From assembly GCA_024636985.1 (NCBI GenBank), contig JAGXFY010000045.1:1-64000 (forward strand): a DNA stretch of 64,000 nucleotides, written 5' to 3'. Made by a program: the position numbers and the translations under genes. Below the pieces are notes generated by a model that was not told where the DNA came from, ran no database searches, and saw nothing but the letters and a program-made list of their open reading frames with translations. Shown here one piece after another: positions 24,692 to 32,786 of the stretch; position 1 is the stretch's first letter, and each line of letters opens with the position of its first letter. Source of the stretch: Petrocella sp024636985. GTDB lineage: Bacteria; Bacillota; Clostridia; Lachnospirales; Vallitaleaceae.

Positions 24692-26125
24692 ATGTATGAA
24701 ATTGTAATTATTCTTTTTTTGGTTATTCATTTGGTCTACTTTATTTATGCTAAGCGTACACTAGATGGCAGTGAAGATGCAAAGGACTTTCTGTATATTT
24801 TAGGGGCTCCTGTTATAAAGCATCTGTCTTTTGATAAGGTAAAAAGCTTGTTAACCAATCAAGAATTAGAGAAGTTAACTAAAATCTATCGTCCCATGCA
24901 TTTTAAACAAGGCGTCTGCCGCTATCAAGGCAACCGAATTGGTTTGGTATTGGTTGTACTCTTCCTTGGAGGACTTTTTGCCTTAGCAATTGGAAATGAC
25001 CATGAAATCTCAAGAGAGATGAATCCAGTCATTGAACGACCATCATTTGACCAGGATCCGGTTGAATATGATCTGAATTACAAAATAGAAGATGAGGAAA
25101 GCCTGGTCGGTCGATTGCCGGTTAGGGTCGAACCTAAGTTACCGGAAAGAAAAGTAGCGGTTGAGCTATTAAAAGCCAGATTTTCAGAGTTAGAACCACT
25201 CATGTTAAAAGGGATGAACCCCAATGATGTCTATGAGGATCTTCATCTTCCAAAGAAACCTTTTGGAGAAGAAGTCACAGTACGTTACACTTCACTTACA
25301 ACAGATTATCTCAGTCATGAGGGCGTTTTGAAAAGAGATAATATGGAAGAGGCAACACCATATGACGTCTCATTATTGGTGAATCTAAGTCTTGGAGAGG
25401 TGTCTATGCCTTATGTCTACGATTTTCGGATTATGCTCAAGGAAATGAATGCAGTAGATTTTGCAGAAGCAATTGAAGACCATGTGGTCAAAACGGAGGA
25501 TAGAATCATTCTACCAAAAACAACAGGTAAAAACGGAATCCCCATACTTTGGTCAACACAGGAAGTAGGGGTCTCCGGGTATAGAATTTATTTAGTGGCA
25601 GTATTAATGGCGATCTTATTTTATGTTCTAAAAAAAGGAGATTTAGATAAGACTTTGATAGCAAGAAAAGATGAGATTTTGTACGATTTCCCGACAGTAG
25701 TGAATAAGTTGACGATGTTAATCAATGCCGGTATGACCTTCAGCCATGCATGGCAAAAAATCGTTGTCGATCATCAGCAAAACAAGATCGCCAAAGGGAT
25801 ACTCTATGAAGAGATGATGCTGGTCAGTCAAGACATCAAAAATGGCATACCAGAAATTGAGGCTTTGGAAAATTTTGGAAAAAGAACACAATGTAAAGAG
25901 ATTATTAGATTTGTCGCAGTTATTACTCAAAATCTGAAACGAGGCAGTCAATCCATGACCATAGCCTTAAAGCAACTGAGTAGAGAAGCATGGACAATTA
26001 GAACAACAACAGCACGAAGGCTCGGTGAGAAGGCAAGTACCAAACTGCTACTGCCTATGGGAATCAGCTTGATTACAGTACTCATCATAGTTATGGTACC
26101 TACGTTCATGGCTATGAAATTATAG
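24692..26125 (+). CDS. TadC-like platform protein with an added extracytoplasmic domain
   Basis: The C-terminal third (from about residue 310) is a T2SSF domain with FPTVVNKLTMLINAGMTF and a final membrane helix, as in TadC. Before it lie a short helix (1-18), a second near 85-102, and about 190 hydrophilic residues placed outside the membrane, ending at a helix near 295-312. Typical TadC is near 300 residues; this one has 477. The added domain could meet the pilus at the outer face, but I do not recognise its fold. Confidence 0.78.
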   Translation: MYEIVIILFLVIHLVYFIYAKRTLDGSEDAKDFLYILGAPVIKHLSFDKVKSLLTNQELEKLTKIYRPMHFKQGVCRYQGNRIGLVLVVLFLGGLFALAIGNDHEISREMNPVIERPSFDQDPVEYDLNYKIEDEESLVGRLPVRVEPKLPERKVAVELLKARFSELEPLMLKGMNPNDVYEDLHLPKKPFGEEVTVRYTSLTTDYLSHEGVLKRDNMEEATPYDVSLLVNLSLGEVSMPYVYDFRIMLKEMNAVDFAEAIEDHVVKTEDRIILPKTTGKNGIPILWSTQEVGVSGYRIYLVAVLMAILFYVLKKGDLDKTLIARKDEILYDFPTVVNKLTMLINAGMTFSHAWQKIVVDHQQNKIAKGILYEEMMLVSQDIKNGIPEIEALENFGKRTQCKEIIRFVAVITQNLKRGSQSMTIALKQLSREAWTIRTTTARRLGEKASTKLLLPMGISLITVLIIVMVPTFMAMKL

Positions 26126-26134
26126 GAGGGTGTT

Positions 26135-26335
26135 ATGCGTATATTATTTTTCAAAGGAATATGGTTAAGAAATAAAATGATAAATGCCATTAGAAACGAA
26201 GATGGTATGGGGGTGATTGAGATTGCTATCATTATCCTTGTGCTAATTGCTATTGGCTTTTTATTCAAAGAAAAGATTATGCAGCTGGTAAATGAGTTAT
26301 TGGATAAAATGAATGTTGATGGAATAACTTCGTAA
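26135..26335 (+). CDS. Flp1-family type IVb pilin
   Basis: A 66-residue prepilin-like protein. A short basic leader ends at NEDGMG, followed by the hydrophobic pilin helix VIEIAIIILVLIAIGFLF. The glutamate five residues after the likely processing glycine is the pilin hallmark. GGAGGG lies just upstream. No prepilin peptidase gene is seen in this window. Confidence 0.85.
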   Translation: MRILFFKGIWLRNKMINAIRNEDGMGVIEIAIIILVLIAIGFLFKEKIMQLVNELLDKMNVDGITS

Positions 26336-26380
26336 ATTATTCTGAAGGTTGGATTAGAGAAAGAGAAAGAGGGAGAGCAA

Positions 26381-26905
26381 TTGATAGAAATCTATCCACT
26401 GGAAAAATGTATCTATTATCAAATAAAAATGTGTCAACACAATCAGATTCCAAGTTTGGTTCCATTTGATTTTAGCTACGAAGATAATGATGTTAAGATT
26501 TACTGGAAACTAAAAGGCTTTGAAGCACTTCATAAAAAAGAAAAACATACCCATTTGTCGAAAAGAAAAATGGAAAAATTATTGTTACATCTTAAAAAAG
26601 CATTGATAGATTGTATGGATTATATGCTAGAACCTTGTCAATTGAAGTTAGAGTGGGAAGCTATTTATGTTGACGAAAAAGATGACTATAGGTTTATCTA
26701 CTTACCGGTCCGCAAGGAAGAAAAAATGGATATTGCTGTGATTCTTAAAGGATTTTTTGGTCAACTCCAACCCTATATTAACCTAGGTGATGAAGGTGTG
26801 ATGATAAAAATGCATCAGCTACGTTTAGGCCTTGAAGCAGAGAATTTTAACTTAGAGACTTATATTAATGATGTGATGACGACAAGCATGGGTTTATTAG
26901 AATGA
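26381..26905 (+). CDS. DUF6382-like protein without an FHA domain
   Basis: A 174-residue soluble protein beginning with MIEIYPLEKCIYYQIKMC. It resembles the DUF6382 region found fused to FHA domains in clostridial Tad loci; here no FHA part follows. Translation starts at TTG 26381 with GGAG five bases before it. The stop overlaps the next gene. Its role in pilus assembly is inferred from position only. Confidence 0.6.
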   Translation: MIEIYPLEKCIYYQIKMCQHNQIPSLVPFDFSYEDNDVKIYWKLKGFEALHKKEKHTHLSKRKMEKLLLHLKKALIDCMDYMLEPCQLKLEWEAIYVDEKDDYRFIYLPVRKEEKMDIAVILKGFFGQLQPYINLGDEGVMIKMHQLRLGLEAENFNLETYINDVMTTSMGLLE

Positions 26906-27636
26906 AGACTCTAAATAAGTATAAGTCAGCCATCATGATCGGGGTCGTGATGTTCGTATATATTTTGGTGATAAACGGACTTCCCTTTAATCATAAGGGA
27001 AATACAACCGACTTGTACAAAAGTATAGAAAAAATCATGGAAGAGGGACCTTATCTCATTGAAGGAGAAGGTATGCTCATTTTACCGAATAAAACGATGT
27101 CAACGATGAACCAAACGATGACCATACACTTTGGTATAGATGGTCATTTGGATTTTGTGAAAAAAGACCATGAGATACAAATGTCATTAAAAGATACTTT
27201 TGGATATGAAGAAGTACCACTAGGGCGTTACCGCGGACTTGGCAATACACATCTCATCTATTCGGAAATCGGAACAAGTGAAACGATCGATATAAGTGCG
27301 TTCATAGCCCAAGCTTCTTCCAAAGACGAGATGACCCACCAAGAATGGCAGAACTTTGAAAAAGGCATAGAAGTCAACCGTTCATGGGTTAAAAATACCA
27401 AAAAAGGGTATAATCCGATTAAAACAGAAGTAACAACTTACTCTATAGATTTAAGCTTATTATTATCACAGGCAATAATGGAAGCACTGAGCCATTCAAT
27501 CATGACATCCTTAGTATTTGAAGAGGCTCTAGTAAGCTATCATATAGATCGAAATGGAAATCCGACAGCTCTTGATTTTGATATCAGAACCCAAGAAATG
27601 GCTTTAGAAGTGTCATTAAACATAATAATGCCATAA
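26902..27636 (+). CDS. Single-pass secreted protein of the Tad locus, function unknown
   Basis: A 244-residue protein with one N-terminal helix (residues 10-26) and an extracytoplasmic body rich in beta-strand-like alternation. I recognise no family. It overlaps the DUF6382-like gene by four bases and ends the operon. A hairpin without a T run (27643-27669, CTAAAGTCAT with ATGACTTAG) follows and may protect the 3' end. Confidence 0.6.
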   Translation: MKTLNKYKSAIMIGVVMFVYILVINGLPFNHKGNTTDLYKSIEKIMEEGPYLIEGEGMLILPNKTMSTMNQTMTIHFGIDGHLDFVKKDHEIQMSLKDTFGYEEVPLGRYRGLGNTHLIYSEIGTSETIDISAFIAQASSKDEMTHQEWQNFEKGIEVNRSWVKNTKKGYNPIKTEVTTYSIDLSLLLSQAIMEALSHSIMTSLVFEEALVSYHIDRNGNPTALDFDIRTQEMALEVSLNIIMP

Positions 27637-27707
27637 GTGACTAAAGTCATCTAAACGAATGACTTAGGATACTACCAAGTAAGCCATTTGACCTGTAAAA
27701 TAGAGAG

Positions 27708-27815
27708 TGAGTCGGGCAATAAACCCGAAATATAAAAATCAAACCCATAAAAAGAAGAACGAGGTTTGTAAAGGATGCATGGGAGAAATAGACGTGAGTA
27801 ATCACGTCTATTATT
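27708..27815 (+). other. Intergenic region with mutually exclusive stems (possible RNA switch)
   Basis: In order: TCGGG/CCCGA hairpin; AAACC pairing with GGTTT; then CCCAT, which overlaps the AAACC arm, able to pair with ATGGG; and a strong final hairpin AATAGACGTGA/TCACGTCTATT followed by a weak T run. The overlap means that only one of the middle pairings can form at once. A 61-codon frame crosses it but has no ribosome site. The kinase gene at 27921 follows. Confidence 0.35.
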
Positions 27816-27920
27816 TTGCGTATTATTATTTGAAAAGTTTTGAAGCATATAGATTGTTAAAATATTGTCTTTTCAGGTGGATTATGGTTTAATAAATATA
27901 TGAGTAAGGGGGTAGGCGCT

Positions 27921-29285
27921 ATGGAAGGCATTGAACTTTATAAAAACACAATGATTACATTTGCGTTGATATTTTCAGCTGCCTATATGATTGTACTTGG
28001 TATTGTTATAAGGGTTAAGAGTCAAGGTGGTGCTATCGTAAGATGGTTTTTATGTATTGTCTTTGTTATGTGGCTATGGACAACTTTTTATATTTTTGAA
28101 CGTGTGGCACCGAGTGTTGATATTAGATGGATCATATGTTGTGTAGAGTATGTGGCGATATGTTATCTGGGTTTTTTTGCCTATATGTTTTCCAGATCCT
28201 ACCGTGGATTGAAAGCGCCTAGTAGATTAAAGCTAATTGCATTGCTGACCCCACCAACCTTCTTTTACCTTAGTGTCTTGACCAATCCTTTGCATCATCA
28301 GTTTTATCGAAGCTTCACAGTACAAACAGAAGTCTATGGTCCCCTTTGCTGGGCTTTGATTTATGTCACTTTGCTCTATTATCTGGGCGGGGTCTATCAT
28401 TTTATCAGAAAATCAAGATATCGATCTATATATAGAAGACGACAAATGGTTTACTTCACTGCGGCAATCATAGTACCCATTATGATACATATACTAAATA
28501 CGATTGGGATTATTAATCTGGACTTTAATATATCCTTAGTGGTTATGCCCTATTCACTTTTTTTGATTACGATATCTGTTCTAAAACACAAGTTCTTAGA
28601 CATACTACCCCATGCTTTGTTGGATGTTGTTGAATTCATTGATGATGGCTTTATGGTTATTAATGTGGAGTATCATTTAGAAGACTATAATGCTTTGTTC
28701 TTTAATCGTTTCATTGACATGAACCATTGTGAAAAAATGGAAGATGTAATGGATGTCTTTGCTAATATTGTAAAGGACTCAGAAGATCTTGATAACCTAA
28801 TGGTTGCATTAAAAGTGAGCAAGGAAGACCATATTAGCGGTGAAATATCATTCAAAAAAAAGCAGTCCGAAACATTCTTGAATATCCAATATACGGCTAA
28901 AGCAATTAATGATCTATATGGATCAAAGATAGCCACCATCATAACCTTTCACGATATTACAGAAATTCAGAACTTGTATCTGGCTCTAGAAAGTAAAAAG
29001 GAAGAGTTAATGCAGGCTAAAGAGCGCTTAGAAGAGCATATTGCTTCAATTCATCAGTTGACCATAGAGCAGGAACGTAATAAATTGATGTCGGAGGTCC
29101 ATGATACATTGGGCCATTCTATGACGGAAGTTCTGGCACTGCTGGAAAAATGCGATTTAGTTCTAGAGCAAGACCCCTTACAATTTGAAGTGGTACTTGA
29201 AGAGACCATTGTTAGGGCAAGAAAAGGACTTTCTGAAATACGAAGTGCGGTTAGTCGATTCAAAAAAATGGGGGTAGAGATATGA
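27921..29285 (+). CDS. Seven-helix sensor protein with a DHp domain but no ATPase domain
   Basis: 454 residues. Seven hydrophobic segments fill residues 8-220, then a PAS-like part and a coiled coil. A HisKA_3-type dimerisation region contains RNKLMSEVHDTLGHSMTEV with the acceptor His. The protein stops about 50 residues later at KKMGVEI, where a HATPase domain should begin. The next gene overlaps the stop, so nothing has been lost to a frameshift. It may be phosphorylated by another kinase, most likely the one at 29945. ATG 27921 follows AAGGGGGT; ATG 27900 has no such site. Confidence 0.82.
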   Translation: MEGIELYKNTMITFALIFSAAYMIVLGIVIRVKSQGGAIVRWFLCIVFVMWLWTTFYIFERVAPSVDIRWIICCVEYVAICYLGFFAYMFSRSYRGLKAPSRLKLIALLTPPTFFYLSVLTNPLHHQFYRSFTVQTEVYGPLCWALIYVTLLYYLGGVYHFIRKSRYRSIYRRRQMVYFTAAIIVPIMIHILNTIGIINLDFNISLVVMPYSLFLITISVLKHKFLDILPHALLDVVEFIDDGFMVINVEYHLEDYNALFFNRFIDMNHCEKMEDVMDVFANIVKDSEDLDNLMVALKVSKEDHISGEISFKKKQSETFLNIQYTAKAINDLYGSKIATIITFHDITEIQNLYLALESKKEELMQAKERLEEHIASIHQLTIEQERNKLMSEVHDTLGHSMTEVLALLEKCDLVLEQDPLQFEVVLEETIVRARKGLSEIRSAVSRFKKMGVEI

Positions 29286-29932
29286 TAAAAGTCATGTGCG
29301 TAGATGATCAGCTGTTACTTAAAGAAACCATGATCTATATGCTTAAACAAGATCCGGATATTGAGGCAGTCGATGGGGGTAATGATGGGTATGAAGCATT
29401 AAATATTTGTGAGAGCTATCGGCCCCATGTAATATTAATGGATCTAAGAATGCCGAGGCTTGGTGGAATAGAGACGACAACAAAGATTAAAGCTCTATAC
29501 CCATCCATAAAAATCATCATTCTAACGACCTTTGAAGATCAAAAAAGTATTTTCGACTCAATAGAACATGGTGCTGACGGTTATATTGTTAAAGATATTA
29601 AACCGGAGGAGCTCGTACTAGCTGTAAAAAGCGTCTATCATAATTTATATGTGATGCACAAAAATGTGGTCAACATTGTAAAAGAAGAAATTATTGATGT
29701 ACATATCAAAAAAAAGGATCAACAAGAAACATTAAAAAATTATGATTTAACACCAATGGAAATAAAGATTATAAAACTAATGGTCGATGGAAAAAATAAC
29801 AAAGAGATTGCATACAGTCTGAAATTCACAGAAGGAACTGTTAAGAATAAGGTGTCTAAGATACTGAGCAAGCTGGGACTCAAAGATAGGACTCAAATTG
29901 CAGTCTTTGCTATCAAGCACAATCTGACTTAG
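29282..29932 (+). CDS. NarL/LuxR-type response regulator
   Basis: The receiver domain has MCVDDQ at the start, the acceptor Asp in ILMDLRMPRLGG near residue 56, and DGYIVKDIKPEEL near 100. The LuxR-type helix-turn-helix reads LTPMEIKIIKLMVDGKNNKEI in outline (split here: TPMEIKIIKLM, then GKNNKEIAYSL, then TVKNKVSKILSKL). Length 216. It overlaps the preceding sensor and lies 12 bases before a full kinase. Confidence 0.92.
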   Translation: MIKVMCVDDQLLLKETMIYMLKQDPDIEAVDGGNDGYEALNICESYRPHVILMDLRMPRLGGIETTTKIKALYPSIKIIILTTFEDQKSIFDSIEHGADGYIVKDIKPEELVLAVKSVYHNLYVMHKNVVNIVKEEIIDVHIKKKDQQETLKNYDLTPMEIKIIKLMVDGKNNKEIAYSLKFTEGTVKNKVSKILSKLGLKDRTQIAVFAIKHNLT

Positions 29933-29944
29933 GGGAACGCATAC

Positions 29945-31672
29945 ATGAGCCATGAGATTTTTTATGCAACATTTTTTTATACTTTATCAGCCTTTATATC
30001 TATCGCAATCAACGCAATTTTTTATTTAAAGGCAAGAAAAAGTAATCTATTATTCATGTTTTTAAAAGCGCAAGGACTGATGCTACTTTGGCTGTTTGCC
30101 AAAGTTATGACAAAGACGGTACCAAGCAATGAAGATGCTTGGATATGGGTAATCATCCAATACATCGGTGTTTGTTATTTTGGTACAGTATTTTTTGAAT
30201 TTATATATTATTATAAGAAATTCAAAATGCCATCACATAATATCAGAATCCTGATATATGGCCTACCAACCATTAATTTTCTGATGGTGTTGACCAATAA
30301 ATATCATTATTTATTTTTTACATCGGTCACCATATACCAGAACAGCTATGGATTCTGGTTCTATATTCATACTGCCTTCAGTTACATAATGGTAGCAATT
30401 TCTTATTATCTTTTGATTCGAATACTAATAGACAGAAAAAATGAGATCTCATGGATACAGAATATCCTTTTCAATCTAGGTCTGCTATTACCAATTGTAG
30501 CGAATATTATTCATGTTTTCCGCTTGATAGAGATTGGATTTGATATCACGCCAATCATGTTTAACATTACTTTGGCAATTTTTGGATATGTTGCCTATCG
30601 CTATCGGTTTTTGGATATAAAAATGGTAACAAGATCCATGATCCTAGGAAATATTCATGAAGGTATTATTATTATGGACAACGACCGAAGAATCGTTGAG
30701 AAAAACAACATTATTGAGGATATTACCCAAAGTCACGAAAAACTTAAGCTTATTGAAACGATCGACGATTTCATTGAAATTGTACGTCCTAAAATAGAAG
30801 ATTTTGAAATCTTGCATCAAGATATAAGCAGGTGTCTTGATACCAATGAAAACAGATTATCTACAGAATTTAGAATGTTAGTTCATAATGAATGGCATTG
30901 TTATATTCTAAAGCTTGAGAAAATTATAGACCATTCTAAAGACACCATCGGCTATGTGTTTAGAATTATTGATATCACCAAATACAAATCATTACTGATG
31001 AGCTTAGAAGCCAAAAACAAGGATCTACAAGTGGTCAATCGGCAACTTTCCGATTACCTTACCATAACGAAGCAATTAGCAATTGCGAAAGAAAGAAATA
31101 GAATATCTAAAGAAGTCCATGATATTTTAGGTCACTCCGTTACCCTAGTCATTTCACTTCTGGAAAGTTGTAAGTATAACATTGGTAGAAATACAGATTT
31201 CCTCAAAGAGAAAACCACTCAAAGCAAAGCCATTATCAGAGGTGGTTTTCTAGAATTGAAAAAATCCATGAACAGTCAATTAAAAGACGACATAGATATC
31301 AACAGTCTTATTGATGATTTACAGCGGCTCATCGATGATTATGAAAAATCCGGCGTAAACGTTGATTTTTACTACAAGCGAGCAGATTTTAAGTTGACAA
31401 TGCAAGTCTATGATGGCTTGTATAGAATATGCCAAGAAGCGCTGACCAATGCATTAAAACATGGGAATGCAAAAAACATAACCATACGTATCAAATATAT
31501 AGCTAGAACGATGGACTTGGTCATCATTGATGATGGAACTGGATCGCCGAAGGTTATAAAAGGTAATGGGTTAAAAGGCATGGAAACGAGGGTGGCGGAT
31601 TTGTCTGGATTCTTATCTTTTGGGTCACCGGATGGTGAGGGCTTTAATATTCATGCAGTTTTGCCGATATAA
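29945..31672 (+). CDS. Seven-helix sensor histidine kinase (complete)
   Basis: 575 residues with the same plan as the sensor at 27921: seven membrane segments, PAS-like region, coiled coil and a HisKA_3 region (RNRISKEVHDILGHSVTLV). Unlike that one it continues into a HATPase domain with CQEALTNALKHGNAKNI and IIDDGTGSPKV, then GNGLKGMETR. Both acceptor and ATPase parts are present. GGGG lies upstream of ATG 29945. It may phosphorylate the regulator at 29282 directly or through the ATPase-less sensor. Confidence 0.9.
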   Translation: MSHEIFYATFFYTLSAFISIAINAIFYLKARKSNLLFMFLKAQGLMLLWLFAKVMTKTVPSNEDAWIWVIIQYIGVCYFGTVFFEFIYYYKKFKMPSHNIRILIYGLPTINFLMVLTNKYHYLFFTSVTIYQNSYGFWFYIHTAFSYIMVAISYYLLIRILIDRKNEISWIQNILFNLGLLLPIVANIIHVFRLIEIGFDITPIMFNITLAIFGYVAYRYRFLDIKMVTRSMILGNIHEGIIIMDNDRRIVEKNNIIEDITQSHEKLKLIETIDDFIEIVRPKIEDFEILHQDISRCLDTNENRLSTEFRMLVHNEWHCYILKLEKIIDHSKDTIGYVFRIIDITKYKSLLMSLEAKNKDLQVVNRQLSDYLTITKQLAIAKERNRISKEVHDILGHSVTLVISLLESCKYNIGRNTDFLKEKTTQSKAIIRGGFLELKKSMNSQLKDDIDINSLIDDLQRLIDDYEKSGVNVDFYYKRADFKLTMQVYDGLYRICQEALTNALKHGNAKNITIRIKYIARTMDLVIIDDGTGSPKVIKGNGLKGMETRVADLSGFLSFGSPDGEGFNIHAVLPI

Positions 31673-31760
31673 TATAGAGTTTTTGTGTTCGGACAACAGT
31701 GGCATATAAGAATATAAGGCATTAAGCCTAGTATAAGTAAATAGTACTAGTTTATTGCGG

Positions 31761-31789
31761 TTGTACTACCATCTTATCTGTACTATAAT
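31761..31789 (+). promoter_or_regulatory. Promoter of the 31891-34633 gene group
   Basis: TTGTAC at 31761 and TATAAT at 31784 are 17 bases apart. The leader that follows contains a hairpin at 31813-31864 (ATTCCAGT pairing with ACTGGAAT, enclosing GCAAG/TTTGC). Confidence 0.7.
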
Positions 31790-31890
31790 TTAGATAGGCA
31801 AGATGGGAAACTATTCCAGTACTGAAGCAAGGCAAGATTTTATTGTTTTTGCAGGAACTGGAATGACGTTTATTGAGTTAGGGGAGAAAT

Positions 31891-32520
31891 ATGAATATAG
31901 AATCTATAGAAAGATATCTGCAAAAAGTTCAATCCGTTCTTGGCTGTAAGATTACATTAGATCAAGAGGATAAAATCAGTGAGATCCATATTGTATCTGA
32001 TCTTAGGCGAAGTCCTAAGCAAATCCTTCGTGATATTGAAGCCATCATGATTTCCGAATTCGATATTAATATTGATTATAAAAAGGTATCCATCGCTCAG
32101 ATACAGAGCGGTTCTCTTAAGTTGGACCAAGATCCTAGGCTCAAGCTTAAGTTGATAGAGTATAATAACAACGGTTCCAATGTCACCGTAAAAGTTGCTT
32201 TGGAAAAACAAGGAGAAATCTACGAAAGTGAGTTATTAGGTGTACATACGGCCAACAATTTTAAAAGGTTGATTGGTGCAGTGGTACTTAAGGCGGTAGA
32301 GAAATATTGTGATGCTACCGATGTATTTGTTTTCGAAGATGTTAAGAAAGTACACTTGGCCAACATGGAGGTGATGGTCGTTGCCATGACCTCAGTCTTT
32401 AATGGTTCGGAAGAGATATTCACCGGAACGGCCAAGATTCAAAACGACAGCAATGAAGCCATTGCTAGAGCCACCCTAGATGCGGTGAACCGTCATATTT
32501 TGCATCTGGATTTAATTTAA
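31891..32520 (+). CDS. Conserved protein of unknown function
   Basis: 209 residues, no membrane segment. The first 70 residues (VQSVLGCKITLD, SEIHIVSDLRRSPKQI) look like a small alpha/beta module. After a basic linker a second, alternating beta/alpha module runs from about 88 to the end, with DATDVFVFEDV and NEAIARATLDAVNRH. I recall similar proteins in Clostridia but not a function. GGGGAG precedes ATG 31891. It heads a group with a cyclic-di-GMP phosphodiesterase-type gene. Confidence 0.6.
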   Translation: MNIESIERYLQKVQSVLGCKITLDQEDKISEIHIVSDLRRSPKQILRDIEAIMISEFDINIDYKKVSIAQIQSGSLKLDQDPRLKLKLIEYNNNGSNVTVKVALEKQGEIYESELLGVHTANNFKRLIGAVVLKAVEKYCDATDVFVFEDVKKVHLANMEVMVVAMTSVFNGSEEIFTGTAKIQNDSNEAIARATLDAVNRHILHLDLI

Positions 32521-32569
32521 TTAATAGCCGACTAAATCATACAGCAACAACTTTTTTATCTAGAGGAGC

Positions 32570-32630
32570 GGAATATAGCCTGCTATTCATAGTGGATATA
32601 GCAGAGATCATAAAATGGAGGCTATATTTC
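32570..32630 (+). promoter_or_regulatory. Hairpin that hides the ribosome site of the 30-aa frame
   Basis: GGAATATAGCCT (32570-32581) pairs with AGGCTATATTTC (32619-32630) apart from one position. The right arm overlaps the TGGAGG ribosome site of the gene at 32632. Inside, TGCTAT pairs with ATAGCA. Closed, the structure should block translation. Confidence 0.55.
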
Positions 32631-32631
32631 A

Positions 32632-32724
32632 ATGAAAAATATAAAAGTTAGAGCAATGGCTACTATCGTTAGTTTAGTATCATTCCTTCTTGCATCAGGT
32701 GCACTTTGGAGCGTGACTAAATAA
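32632..32724 (+). CDS. 30-residue hydrophobic peptide
   Basis: A 30-codon frame beginning MKNIKVRAMATIV and continuing SLVSFLLASGALWSVTK. A basic start and a single hydrophobic stretch suggest membrane insertion or export; there is no cysteine for an AgrD-type thiolactone. TGGAGG lies ten bases upstream, though inside a hairpin. It sits between the unknown gene at 31891 and the HD-GYP gene. Confidence 0.5.
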   Translation: MKNIKVRAMATIVSLVSFLLASGALWSVTK

Positions 32725-32786
32725 TACAGTACAGCAAATGATAAAGTAATGGGTTTAGTCGGCTTTTAATAGTTTTGGAGGCAATA

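Larger units (their letters stand above)
32522..32771. repeat. Inverted repeat flanking a 30-codon frame
   Basis: AGCCGACTAAA at 32526-32536 and its complement TTTAGTCGGCT at 32754-32764 frame a 250-base region, with matching flanks (ATTAA/TTAAT). The right arm is followed by TTTTAAT. Long-range pairing would enclose the small gene; the unit could also be a small cassette. Confidence 0.5.

Noticed and set aside
27707..27892. 61-codon frame between the Tad and sensor operons
   Set aside because: GTG start without ribosome site, composition unlike a protein, and the stems of a possible RNA switch lie within it.
29235..29290. Frameshift as an explanation for the sensor lacking an ATPase domain
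   Set aside because: The regulator gene starts immediately, overlapping the stop, and no HATPase motif is found in any frame nearby.
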